From the NCBI RefSeq assembly GCF_014236855.1, contig NZ_CP051261.1, forward strand, positions 4,340,001 to 4,404,000: a stretch of 64,000 bases of DNA, in the 5' to 3' direction. This DNA comes from Xanthomonas sp. SI (GTDB taxonomy: Bacteria > Pseudomonadota > Gammaproteobacteria > Xanthomonadales > Xanthomonadaceae). The position numbers and the translations under genes are program-made. Each line of letters begins with the position of its first letter. Position 1 is the first letter of the stretch. This document shows, piece by piece, positions 1-8,751 of this stretch. The notes under the pieces were generated by a model that did no database searches, was not told where the DNA came from, and was given only the letters and a program-made list of their open reading frames with translations.

Positions 1-363
1 TTCATGAGCAACTTCCTTGAGCATCTGCCGACCAAGGACCTGGTCCTGCAGACACTGCGGGAAAGCGCACGCATGCTCAAGCCGGGCGGCAGGGTGATCA
101 TCCTGCAACCCAACATCCGCTTCCTGTACGACGAGTACTGGGATTACTTCGACCACCATACGGCGCTGAGCGATCGCAGCCTGGTCGAGGGCGTATTGAT
201 GGCGGGGCTGGATCCGAAGGTCGTGATTCCGAAATTCCTGCCGTATACCACCAAGAGCCGGCTGCCGCAGGCCCCTTGGCTGGTGTCGCTGTATCTGCGC
301 ATCCCGCTGGCCTGGCACATTCTTGGCAAGCAGGCGCTGGTCGTCGCGTACAAGCGCGCCTGA
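1..363 (+). CDS. SAM-dependent methyltransferase, C-terminal part (cut by window edge)
   Basis: The first 120 codons are open from base 1 and end at TGA 361-363. The N-terminus, with the SAM-binding glycine motif, lies outside the window. What remains contains the typical late class I methyltransferase pattern: an E-H-L stretch, then 'LKPGGRVIILQPN' (residues about 26-38), the strand and turn found after motif III. It is followed 29 bases later by an epimerase gene and by other sugar or lipid-linked glycan genes, so a role in modifying an O-antigen sugar is plausible. The substrate cannot be read from the fragment. The family call is firm; the function is inference from context. Confidence 0.75.
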   Translation, partial: FMSNFLEHLPTKDLVLQTLRESARMLKPGGRVIILQPNIRFLYDEYWDYFDHHTALSDRSLVEGVLMAGLDPKVVIPKFLPYTTKSRLPQAPWLVSLYLRIPLAWHILGKQALVVAYKRA

Positions 364-392
364 CCCTTCATCCACTGTTTTCGAGTCCGTCC

Positions 393-1337
393 ATGGCACA
401 GAAAAGTGACAAGATCGTCTTGACCGGTGCCGCAGGCCTGGTGGGGCAAAACCTCATCGTCGAGATGAAACAGCAGGGATACACGCAGCTGGTCGCCATC
501 GACAAACACGAGCACAACCTCGAGATCCTGCGCAAACTGCACCCGGACGTGAAGACGGTATTGGCCGACCTCGCCGAACCTGGCGCTTGGACCGAAGCGT
601 TTGCGGGCGCTCAGTTGGTAGTGCAGTTGCATGCACAGATCACCGGCAAGTTCCGCACTTTGTTCGACCGCAACAACCTGCAGGCGACCGAGCGCGTGCT
701 GCAGGCCTGCAGGGACCATCAGGTTCCCTACATGGTGCACATCAGCTCGTCGGTGGTGAATTCGGTTGCCACCGATGACTACACCGAGACCAAGAAGCTG
801 CAGGAGGCGCAGGTGCGCGCCAATGGAATTCCCCATTGCGTGCTGCGCCCCACGCTGATGTTCGGCTGGTTCGATCCCAAGCATCTCGGTTGGTTGTCGC
901 GTTTCATGGCGCGCACCCCCGTCTTCCCGATTCCCGGCGACGGCAAGTTCATGCGCCAGCCGCTGTACGAGCGCGATTTCTGCCGCTGCATCGCCAAGTG
1001 CATCGAAACGGAGCCGGATGGCACGGTGTACGACATCGTGGGCGACACTCGCGTGGACTATGTGGACATCATCCGCACCATCAAGCGGGTCAAGAAGCTG
1101 CATACGCTTATCGTGCACATCCCGATCGGCTTCTTCGCGTTCCTGCTGCGCACGTATTCGTTGTTCAGCAGCAAGCCTCCCTTTACTGCCGACCAACTGA
1201 AAGCACTCAGCGCCGGCGACGATTTCAAGGGAATCGACACCGAAGCGGTGTTCGGCGTGCGGCAGACACCGTTCGAGGACGCCATCCGCGAAAGCTATAC
1301 CGACCCACGCTACAGCCATATCGTGCTGAAGCGCTGA
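393..1337 (+). CDS. NAD-dependent epimerase/dehydratase (extended SDR family)
   Basis: A 314-residue protein starting at ATG 393; the reading frame stays open upstream, but this is where the Rossmann fold begins. The nucleotide-binding motif TGAAGLVG is at residues 11-18. A serine-rich strand (HISSSVVNS, about 117-124) is followed by the catalytic Y-x-x-x-K (Y130, K134). These are the hallmarks of extended short-chain dehydrogenases that epimerise, reduce or dehydrate nucleotide sugars. The exact reaction is not identifiable. It sits between a methyltransferase and an FAD oxidoreductase, probably in one operon with them, and likely makes or modifies a sugar for LPS or a lipid-linked glycan. 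Confidence 0.85.
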   Translation: MAQKSDKIVLTGAAGLVGQNLIVEMKQQGYTQLVAIDKHEHNLEILRKLHPDVKTVLADLAEPGAWTEAFAGAQLVVQLHAQITGKFRTLFDRNNLQATERVLQACRDHQVPYMVHISSSVVNSVATDDYTETKKLQEAQVRANGIPHCVLRPTLMFGWFDPKHLGWLSRFMARTPVFPIPGDGKFMRQPLYERDFCRCIAKCIETEPDGTVYDIVGDTRVDYVDIIRTIKRVKKLHTLIVHIPIGFFAFLLRTYSLFSSKPPFTADQLKALSAGDDFKGIDTEAVFGVRQTPFEDAIRESYTDPRYSHIVLKR

Positions 1338-1366
1338 CCAGACAAAACAGACGGAACAACATTGGA

Positions 1367-2674
1367 ATGAGCAAATTCGCCATCACCGGCAGCGGGCCGA
1401 TGGGCCTAATGGCAGCGCTGGAGCTACTCAAGCAGGGCCACGCGGTCGACGTCTACGAGCGCGACGACCGGATCGGCGGCATGTCGGCCGACTTCGATTT
1501 CGATGGCCTGCGCATCGAGCGCTACTACCACTTCATCTGCAAGACCGACTACCCGCTGTTCAAGCTCCTGGATGAGATGAAGCTGTCTGATCGCCTGCAT
1601 TGGACAGACACCAAGATGGGCTATTACTACGAAGGCAAGCTGCACAAGTGGGGCACGCCGTTCGCGCTGCTCGGCTTCCCGCACCTGGGCCTGATCGACA
1701 AGGTCCGCTATGCCCTGCACGTGATGCACACCAAGGGCATCAAGGACTGGACCGCGCTGGACAAGCAGAATGCCCGCGACTGGATTACCCGCTGGATCGG
1801 CCCGAAGGCCTACAAGGTGATGTGGGAAAAAGCATTCGCGCTGAAGTTCTTCGAGTACCAGAACGACCTGTCCGCATCCTGGATCGGCACGCGCATCAAG
1901 CGCGTGGCGCTGTCCCGGCGCAATCTGTTCAACGAGAGCATGGGCTACCTGGAAGGTGGCTCGGCGGTGCTGCTCGACCGCATGGCCGAAGAAGTCCGTC
2001 GACTGGGAGGCAACATCCTGCTCGGGCAGCCTATCGAGGAAATCACTTCCGATGCCGGCAAGGTCACCGGTATCCGCACCCGCGACGGAAAGCATGCCTA
2101 CGATCGCGTTATTTCCACTGCACCAATCCAGTACGTCCCCAAACTGGTGCCTGGTCTGCCAAAAGACTATGCCGACAAGGTCGATGCCATCGACAACATT
2201 CCCGTTGCGTGCGTGATCCTGAAACTGTCACAGCCGCTGAGCGAGAATTTCTGGATGAACATCAGTGACGATCGGATCGCGATCCCGGGCCTGATCGAAT
2301 ACAGCAACCTCAATCCGGGCAAGGGGCCGGGCGAACACATCGTGTACGCACCTTACTACATGCCCAAGACGCATCCGAAGTGGCAGTGGAGCAACCAGCA
2401 ACTCATCGATGAGGTCATCAGCTACCTGCCGATGATCAACCCGGAGTTCAAGCCCGAATGGATCCGTGCGACCCATTGCCACCGCTATGAGTACGCACAG
2501 ACCATCTGCCCCCCGGGCTTCCAGGACATGTTGCCGCCGATGAAATCGCCGCTCGACGGCTTTTTCATGGCCGACACGGCCTATTACTATCCGGAAGACC
2601 GTTCGATCAACGAAAGCATTGCCGTGGGTCAGACCTTGGCCCGCGTTGCGTCGTCTGGCACGAGCAACGAATGA
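1367..2674 (+). CDS. FAD-dependent oxidoreductase (amine oxidase/protoporphyrinogen oxidase-like)
   Basis: A 435-residue protein. Start ATG 1367 places the dinucleotide-binding motif GSGPMG at residues 8-13 and the ribose-binding acidic residue E31 at the end of the second strand. The following R-x-G-G-M stretch is typical of the amine-oxidase/UDP-galactopyranose mutase-like flavoproteins. Such enzymes often occur in polysaccharide loci beside GtrA proteins and epimerases, but their reaction is usually undefined. Its TGA overlaps the ATG of the next gene (ATGA, 2671-2674), so translation is probably coupled to gtrA. Family confident, substrate unknown. Confidence 0.8.
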   Translation: MSKFAITGSGPMGLMAALELLKQGHAVDVYERDDRIGGMSADFDFDGLRIERYYHFICKTDYPLFKLLDEMKLSDRLHWTDTKMGYYYEGKLHKWGTPFALLGFPHLGLIDKVRYALHVMHTKGIKDWTALDKQNARDWITRWIGPKAYKVMWEKAFALKFFEYQNDLSASWIGTRIKRVALSRRNLFNESMGYLEGGSAVLLDRMAEEVRRLGGNILLGQPIEEITSDAGKVTGIRTRDGKHAYDRVISTAPIQYVPKLVPGLPKDYADKVDAIDNIPVACVILKLSQPLSENFWMNISDDRIAIPGLIEYSNLNPGKGPGEHIVYAPYYMPKTHPKWQWSNQQLIDEVISYLPMINPEFKPEWIRATHCHRYEYAQTICPPGFQDMLPPMKSPLDGFFMADTAYYYPEDRSINESIAVGQTLARVASSGTSNE

Positions 2675-3072
2675 GGACTTCCGTTCCGTCCCGCCAATTC
2701 GTGCTGTTCCTGATCGCCGGTGGACTTGCCGCGGCGATCAATGTCGGCTCGCGTATCGTTCTCAGCCACTGGCTGCACTATGTGCCTGCCATCGTCGTCG
2801 CCTACTGCCTGGGCATGATCACCGCTTTCACGCTCAATAAGATGTTCGTCTTCGGCGAAACCAGCAACCGCTTCCACCAACAGGTACTGTGGTTTGCTGC
2901 AATCAACCTCGCTGCCGTCGCGCAGACGATCGCGATCAGCCTGCTGTTCGCGCTTTTGCTCCTGCCAGCCATAGGCATCGACTTCCACAGCGAAACAATC
3001 GCGCACGCAATTGGCGTCGCCTTTCCAGTCATCACCAGTTACTTCGGCCACAAGCGCTTGTCGTTCGCGTAG
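2671..3072 (+). CDS. GtrA-family membrane protein, copy 1
   Basis: A 133-residue protein with four predicted membrane helices and the GtrA signature 'FLIAGGLAAAINVGSR' near the N-terminus and 'FTLNKMFVF' in the middle. GtrA proteins are small inner-membrane proteins thought to flip polyprenyl-phosphate-linked sugars for O-antigen or cell-wall glycan decoration. It starts inside the stop of the preceding flavoprotein gene (ATGA). A close paralogue lies at 4448-4852, about 73% identical counted by eye, with a polytopic membrane protein between them. No GtrB-type glycosyltransferase is present in the window; it may lie upstream of base 1. Confidence 0.85.
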   Translation: MRTSVPSRQFVLFLIAGGLAAAINVGSRIVLSHWLHYVPAIVVAYCLGMITAFTLNKMFVFGETSNRFHQQVLWFAAINLAAVAQTIAISLLFALLLLPAIGIDFHSETIAHAIGVAFPVITSYFGHKRLSFA

Positions 3073-3111
3073 AAACGCATCGTTGAAAAAGCACAACGGA
3101 TACCACCGCAC

Positions 3112-4401
3112 ATGATCCTGCACTCCAATCCGCCGAGAGATCGGCAATTCCAGACGCTCAAGGACCGGATTGGGTTCTTTCTCGTCGTCCTTTTCGCTAT
3201 CGCCTATAAGAGCAACGACGCACTCAGCAACCCGCAGTTCTGGGCGGAAGATGCCACCGTTTTTTTCAAGGACCAGTTCGGAAGCGCGCTACCCCAGCTG
3301 TTCACCCCGTATGCCGGTTATCTGCACACCATCCCCAGACTAGTGGCATGGATCGCGTCCTGGCTGCCTTCTGCGAAGGCGCCGCTGATCTACAACGCCT
3401 GCGCCGTCATCTTGAGCGCAGCAGCGCTTGCGCTTACCTGCAAGCGGCTGCAGACCTACATTCCCACTTGGATCGTTGCACTGTCCCTCCTTGCTGTGCC
3501 GACCAGTGGCGAGATATTCGGCACGATCACCAACGCGCAGTGGTTCCTGCAGTTCGCACTGGCAGCCTACTGCCTTACACCGGCGGAGCGAAGCGGCACG
3601 ACCCGCGCCTATTTGCTGCGCGCCATTGGCATTCTGGCCATTGCGCTGACCGGCCCCTTTTCCATCTTGCTGCTGATCGTCGTCGCAGGAATGCTCGCTG
3701 CTAGCTGGGCAGCCAAGCGGTTTGCCGTGGATCCGTTCGATGGCGCCCTGAGCGACTTTGTCGCCAGCCGCGATTGGTACATATTTTCGGCGCTGTCACT
3801 GGGCGCAGTGGTTCAGGCGGCCGTGCTGATCACCAACCCCCCAGCGGAGAATGGAATCCAGCATGGCCTGCTTCCGACACTCAAGAGCACCTTCACCGAG
3901 CTCGTGCCAATCCATACCTTTGGCAGCGACTTCCTGACGGGAACTGCCTGGCTTCTTCTGTATGCGCTGATCATCGGCACGCTGGTGCTCTCCAAAAAGA
4001 TTGACGGGCGCGCCCGCCTGATCGTAATGGGATTCATGGCGTTTGCCGCGATCGAAGCCTTCGCGCCCGTCGCCAGGATGAAGGATTTCTCCCCTCTTTA
4101 CACACTCGCGGCAGCGGACCGCTACTTCTATCTGGCCAAAGTGATCTGGTGGTGGGCGGTGTGGCTGGCACTCTCTGCAACCGGCAGGCGCAGCCGATCG
4201 AATGCCACTGTGATGACCGCCGCGCTGATCTGCTTGTTTGCTATCACCAATCTACAAAACCTGCGGCGAACTGCGTTCATAGATTACGCGTGGCGGAGCC
4301 ATGCCAAACAGCTTGAGCTGCCTGGTCCTCATACGGTCCCGGTCAATCCTCCGGGATGGGGCGTTACCGTCGAAACCACGCCAACTGAGGCGAAACGATG
4401 A
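3112..4401 (+). CDS. Polytopic membrane protein, possible GT-C-type glycosyltransferase
   Basis: A 429-residue hydrophobic protein with roughly ten membrane segments. A first membrane helix is followed by an acidic loop 'FWAEDATVFF' and then 'PYAGYLHTIPRL'. An acidic pair in the first periplasmic loop is typical of GT-C glycosyltransferases, which use polyprenyl-phosphate sugars. This fits a position between two GtrA flippase-like genes, as in Gtr serotype-conversion operons, where the third member is a variable membrane glucosyltransferase. No family was recognised with certainty. It could also be a polymerase-like or unrelated membrane protein. Confidence 0.55.
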   Translation: MILHSNPPRDRQFQTLKDRIGFFLVVLFAIAYKSNDALSNPQFWAEDATVFFKDQFGSALPQLFTPYAGYLHTIPRLVAWIASWLPSAKAPLIYNACAVILSAAALALTCKRLQTYIPTWIVALSLLAVPTSGEIFGTITNAQWFLQFALAAYCLTPAERSGTTRAYLLRAIGILAIALTGPFSILLLIVVAGMLAASWAAKRFAVDPFDGALSDFVASRDWYIFSALSLGAVVQAAVLITNPPAENGIQHGLLPTLKSTFTELVPIHTFGSDFLTGTAWLLLYALIIGTLVLSKKIDGRARLIVMGFMAFAAIEAFAPVARMKDFSPLYTLAAADRYFYLAKVIWWWAVWLALSATGRRSRSNATVMTAALICLFAITNLQNLRRTAFIDYAWRSHAKQLELPGPHTVPVNPPGWGVTVETTPTEAKR

Positions 4402-4447
4402 GCAGCCGAGGCATAGCCCGAATGGTTCCGCAGAGAGCCGGCTGCCG

Positions 4448-4852
4448 ATGAGGACTCCCGCTCTTTCCCGGCAATTCTTGCGATTCTTGGCAGCCGGCGG
4501 CCTTGCCGCGGCGGTCAACTTCGGCTCGCGTATCGTCTTCAGCCAATGGCTGCACTATGTCCCCGCGATCATTGCCGCGTTTTGCCTTGGTTTGGTCACC
4601 GGCTTCACCCTCAACAAACTGTTCGTGTTCAACGAGGCAGGCAATCGTTTGCACCATCAAGTATTGTGGTTCACAGCGATCAACCTCGCTGCCGTCGTAC
4701 AGACGATCCTGATCAGCCTGCTGTTTGCGCGCTGGCTGTTGCCAAGCTTGGGGGTCGATTTCCACAACGAAACAATCGCGCATGCCATCGGCGTGGCTGT
4801 TCCCGTCGTCACAAGCTACCTTGGTCACAAGCGCTTTTCATTCCGGACATGA
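4448..4852 (+). CDS. GtrA-family membrane protein, copy 2
   Basis: A 134-residue protein. Start ATG 4448 was chosen by alignment with copy 1 at 2671, since both begin M-R-T and share S-R-Q-F. It keeps 'FLAAGGLAAAVNFGSR' and 'FTLNKLFVF' and has four membrane helices. The DNA also matches copy 1 closely, so the pair arose by duplication. The likely role is flipping an undecaprenyl-phosphate-linked sugar for the adjacent membrane enzyme. It is the last plus-strand gene before a roughly 630-base non-coding stretch and the convergent minus-strand LPS operon. Confidence 0.85.
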   Translation: MRTPALSRQFLRFLAAGGLAAAVNFGSRIVFSQWLHYVPAIIAAFCLGLVTGFTLNKLFVFNEAGNRLHHQVLWFTAINLAAVVQTILISLLFARWLLPSLGVDFHNETIAHAIGVAVPVVTSYLGHKRFSFRT

Positions 4853-5480
4853 TTCGACTCAGCCGGCCCCTGCTTGCGTTCGGCTTGACCAAGCTGTCAG
4901 AGTCCGCCGATGCAGCGTGTCTGGCCGAAGTGATCATGGATATACCAACTTGTAGCCCTACAGCCGCATAGTGAACATCGTTGCGCTCGGGCACAGCGTC
5001 CCTGCAAGCTGTAGCGCGATGTCGATCGTCCAGAAGCGCGATGCCTACCCTTAGCTTGCTGGAAGATGCGCTGGCGACGGCCTACCCCATGCGCTGCTGA
5101 ACCGCAGTTTTGGATGGAAAGGACTCCCGGCTGGGACCTGGCCAGGTTTCAGTGCGACGCGCTGAACCACCGTCCTCTCGCGACACTATTCGACTGCGAG
5201 CTCAGCAACCGAGGCCTGACGCTGTCCAGGAATCCGCCCGCAACCCAGCAGACGTAGGCGGCTCTGGACCATCCTGGCAGCAAGCTGCTGGCGCGACAAT
5301 GAGACGGCGCGCGGACCGACGTGCCAGCAGCCTCGCAGCCTGGCAGCTCCCAGGCGTTCGCATCACACTGAGGGGCCAATACCCCTCAACCGGAAGGAGC
5401 GTCAACTCGCGCTGGCAACACTGTGCCCTGTTCGTCACTGTCCAGGCTAGCCAGGGACGGAGCGGCAGCTGACGACGACG
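4853..5480. other. Non-coding stretch between convergent LPS gene sets
   Basis: This 628-base gap separates the plus-strand GtrA cluster from the end of the minus-strand LPS operon. It has no open frame with family-like features; the short frames across it have no plausible ribosome-binding site and unusual composition. No clear rho-independent terminator, repeat or insertion sequence remnant was recognised. It may be degraded coding sequence left from rearrangement of the locus, but that is only inference. Confidence 0.4.
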
Positions 5481-7820
5481 TTACCTGGATGGCGCCGGCA
5501 CATCATCTGTCCGATGGATTGTGAGCATCGCAGGACTACAGAGCAGTTGCCGGCTGCCATTGTCTTGGACAACGCGGATCTGGGCATCAGCGGGAAGCTG
5601 CCGAACGTCCACATAAGCCTCATAGCCTGCATATTCGAGTACGGGTTGCTTGAAATAATCAGCTACATCAGGGCGGGATACGTGGCTCGCCGGCACGACA
5701 TGCGTCACCAGATCGCGTCCGGTGACAAGCAGGGCCACCCCCTTGTTCGGCCTGCCTTTAGCGCTGTCCAGCGCGGCCCACCCTCTGATGACCACTATGC
5801 TGCCGGACAGATCCATGGCCGAGGCCGTGACTTTGCGACGGTCAACGTCGTCGATGTTGCAATCACCGCCTGTCGCATACGACGACGGCGGCGAACTTGG
5901 CGTGCTCGATCCGGCCAACACCGTATCCGCTTCGACCGACAACGGGATATCCAGGCGCGCGAAGCTGACGCGATAATCGAGATCCCAGAGAAACCGCGTG
6001 CCGCTGTCACCGATCACGTTGAATGCGACCACCTTGCGCTTGCCAAGCAGCTCGGGACGATAAAGTGAACCGATCACGACGAAATCTCTGGCATCGGCCA
6101 CCGTGGGCGAAAGCAGGAAGCCGGTCTGGGTCATGCCCGCAACGAGCCGGAAGCCGGCGGTATCGCCGTTCTCATAGCGCACTTTCAGCGACAACTTTGG
6201 CGCCTTGTAGAAGATCGAGAACAGCCTGCCGACAAGGGTAGGTCTGATATCCATCGTGACCCACACCGGCTGGTCCGAACCGACCACCGTCACCTCTTCT
6301 CCCAGCACGGCGCTTACCTGCACCGGTGTCTGAGGAACCAGCGCTGGCCTGCCGGGATCAGCTCGCTCGAGCACCGCATACCCACCGTCGAGAGCCTTCG
6401 GAGTGAAACTGCCGAGCAACGCCAGCCAACTGGCGCCATCCTCGAGCGAAGGATACCGATGATCGATGGGAGCGACTTTGAAATACACGCGCGACGGCGG
6501 GTTGTTGGCCAGATGAGCGGCATTGGCCTTGAGAAGACGAGGCGAATAAGCCGCATAGCTCTGCAGCATGGGGCGCGGCTTCCAGACCCCGCCGGCGGCC
6601 AACATCGGTGACAGTTCCGAGGGATAGACATCGGCGGTTCCCATGTAACCGGCGAATGGTGGCCGCGTTCCCATATACGCGACCTGCTTCTTGAACTGTC
6701 CAGACAATAGGTCCGGCTGGGTCATCCGTAGCCATACGCCGTGCGCATGATGACGCACCATCAGGGAGAACCTCGCTGTCGAGGTATCCCAGGTGACCGG
6801 CATGTAGGCGTTTGCGATCAGTCCCCAGCCCAGCAGCCCCGCAAAGACTGCAAGGGCGCCTGCGCGGCCACCCTGGGCCAAGCAAAGAAGAAGTCCCACA
6901 AACGCCAGGGCGACAGCGGAAACAAGCGCATGCTCGTCATGCCTGACGAAACCGGATTTGAAGGTGATGAACAGATAGGCAGTCACCAGGATCGGGGCAT
7001 ACCAGTGACGACGCAGCCCGCCAAGCGTGGAGATTGCCAACAAAAATGCGCCGGCCACCATGAAGATGGCAATATCGAGCGTACGCCCCTCCACCGACAT
7101 GCCATCGGTGTATCCGGAGAGCGTCGGTCCTTGTGCCAGGAAATAGCTCGGCAGATCAATCAGCGCCTGCCCGGAAATCAACCAGGCACCCACCATGACG
7201 ACAAACTGGACGGCGAGGATAATGAGTGCGGTCTTGCGCGAAGAGCGCCAGCAGAGAATCAACGCAATCGCCGTTGTCAACGCGACTATCAGGCCGAAGT
7301 TGCCCTTCACCAGGGGCAGAATGGCCATGGCCGCCGCCACGATGCACAAGGTCGCCGTGAACGGCTTGCCCCGCTCCACTCCGCGCATGACGACATAGGG
7401 CAGCAACAACGGCAGGAAAAGGAGAGCGGCATCACGCCCCCATCCAAGGCTGATGATCACAGGCAGCAGCAGCAGCAGGGTACGCCGTTGCGGAGGGACT
7501 ACCGCGAACAGTCCAGCGAAGAGCGCGATGGCGATGAGCAACGACCCACCAAGCATCAAACTGTCAGTGGCGGGGTGGTAAATGCCTGTGTAGATCGATG
7601 CCAGCGGGCCAAACGTAAAGACGATGTCCGACCCGAACCTCAGGTGTTGCGCGGTCGCGACATTCATCGCGTAGGCCCACGATCCATCGATACCAGCGAA
7701 AGGCATCGTCACGGCGAAATGCGTCAACATCAGTACCGCCAAAATGCAGGCAAACGCCGACGCAAGCCAGCTCCACGTCGTCGTCGACTCGCTGTCGGTT
7801 TTTGCGTTGCCGTTGTCCAT
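5481..7820 (-). CDS. Large polytopic membrane protein of unknown function in the LPS operon
   Basis: A 779-residue protein. ATG 7820 is preferred over a TTG 54 bases upstream because TAAGG lies before it. After a short cytoplasmic tail come about ten to twelve membrane helices (to residue ~400), including an early loop 'IDGSWAYAMN' and 'FTFGPLASIYTG'. The C-terminal ~350 residues are mostly soluble and end with beta-rich, probably periplasmic, sequence. The architecture (multi-pass N-half with acidic early loop, periplasmic C-half) resembles membrane glycosyltransferases, but no named family was recognised. It is the last gene of the minus-strand LPS operon, 50 bases after a methyltransferase gene. 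Confidence 0.6.
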   Translation of the reverse strand: MDNGNAKTDSESTTTWSWLASAFACILAVLMLTHFAVTMPFAGIDGSWAYAMNVATAQHLRFGSDIVFTFGPLASIYTGIYHPATDSLMLGGSLLIAIALFAGLFAVVPPQRRTLLLLLPVIISLGWGRDAALLFLPLLLPYVVMRGVERGKPFTATLCIVAAAMAILPLVKGNFGLIVALTTAIALILCWRSSRKTALIILAVQFVVMVGAWLISGQALIDLPSYFLAQGPTLSGYTDGMSVEGRTLDIAIFMVAGAFLLAISTLGGLRRHWYAPILVTAYLFITFKSGFVRHDEHALVSAVALAFVGLLLCLAQGGRAGALAVFAGLLGWGLIANAYMPVTWDTSTARFSLMVRHHAHGVWLRMTQPDLLSGQFKKQVAYMGTRPPFAGYMGTADVYPSELSPMLAAGGVWKPRPMLQSYAAYSPRLLKANAAHLANNPPSRVYFKVAPIDHRYPSLEDGASWLALLGSFTPKALDGGYAVLERADPGRPALVPQTPVQVSAVLGEEVTVVGSDQPVWVTMDIRPTLVGRLFSIFYKAPKLSLKVRYENGDTAGFRLVAGMTQTGFLLSPTVADARDFVVIGSLYRPELLGKRKVVAFNVIGDSGTRFLWDLDYRVSFARLDIPLSVEADTVLAGSSTPSSPPSSYATGGDCNIDDVDRRKVTASAMDLSGSIVVIRGWAALDSAKGRPNKGVALLVTGRDLVTHVVPASHVSRPDVADYFKQPVLEYAGYEAYVDVRQLPADAQIRVVQDNGSRQLLCSPAMLTIHRTDDVPAPSR

Positions 7821-7870
7821 GTGTACCTTACTGTTCCGCGTATCAGGTGATGCGCCGTGGTTGACTTGGA

Positions 7871-8722
7871 TCAACCCGGCACAAGTGAACGCAGTTTACG
7901 CCTTGCTCTCTGCACTAACGATGCCTTTTTGCGAACAGTGAAGAATCCCTGCGGCAGCAGACCCGGGTCGTCGACGAATGCGATCGACCGAGCCAGCGCA
8001 CCAATCTCCCTTTCCACGAAGGCCGGCGGCATGGCCGCCCACCCATAGTTTGCAGCCTCCAAGACGTCCGCATTGCCCGCCACGGCGGCATATACATGCT
8101 CACCGGCAGCGTAACGACGACGCGCGTCCGCAGGGTCGGCAAACATATGCGCATAGTCCTCTTCGTAGCGATTGCGACCGCTCTCCTTGAGCGAGCACGC
8201 CTGGCATAGCTCAAGGAAATGATCGGTCGTGGTGGTCATGACCAATGTGCCGCCCGGCTTGAGCACTCGCATCAACTCACCCAGCCAGAACGTCGCCGAC
8301 ACCGCCGAAAGATGCGAGAACACCGAAAACGCATAGACGATGTCGAAGTAACCGTCTTCGTAAGGAAGGCGAGCATTAGGGCCGATAAGACTCAGGTTGC
8401 CTGGAACTCCCGTTGCCCGAGCCACATCGAGAATGGCTTCGTCGACATCGACACCATGCAGGTTGCTCGCATCCACATCGTTGAGGAAGAACCGGATGAT
8501 ACGTCCCCAGCCAACGCCGAAATCGAGAACCCGGGAATTGTTGCGGAGGGGATAACTGCTTGCCTTGACGATCTTGTAGAACGTGAAAGCTTCGGCCAAC
8601 GCAACTTCGTTCGACTTACCAACGAAGACTTCCTGCTGGTATACAGATGGAAACCCTGGCAACCCAAGTGATGGATCGTCCACGGAACGAAGAATGCGCT
8701 CATACCACTGCTGATCATCCAT
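7871..8722 (-). CDS. Class I SAM-dependent methyltransferase
   Basis: A 283-residue protein. ATG 8722 is preceded by GGAG at good spacing. Motif I 'VLDFGVGWGRIIRF' spans residues ~65-78, the acidic post-I strand 'GVDVDEAIL' ~90-98, and 'LMRVLKPGGTLVMTT' marks the strand after motif III, so a complete Rossmann methyltransferase is present. It lies 29 bases after the RgpF-like gene and 50 bases before the large membrane protein gene, so it is co-transcribed with the LPS genes. It probably methylates an O-antigen sugar or terminal residue; the acceptor is unknown. Confidence 0.85.
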   Translation of the reverse strand: MDDQQWYERILRSVDDPSLGLPGFPSVYQQEVFVGKSNEVALAEAFTFYKIVKASSYPLRNNSRVLDFGVGWGRIIRFFLNDVDASNLHGVDVDEAILDVARATGVPGNLSLIGPNARLPYEDGYFDIVYAFSVFSHLSAVSATFWLGELMRVLKPGGTLVMTTTTDHFLELCQACSLKESGRNRYEEDYAHMFADPADARRRYAAGEHVYAAVAGNADVLEAANYGWAAMPPAFVEREIGALARSIAFVDDPGLLPQGFFTVRKKASLVQRARRKLRSLVPG

Positions 8723-8751
8723 TTCTTGCTCCGTTGGGTAAAGCCACTACA

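Noticed and set aside
5110..5472. A 120-codon open frame in the gap between the LPS gene sets
   Set aside because: No ribosome-binding site, no recognisable fold and skewed composition; most likely non-coding.
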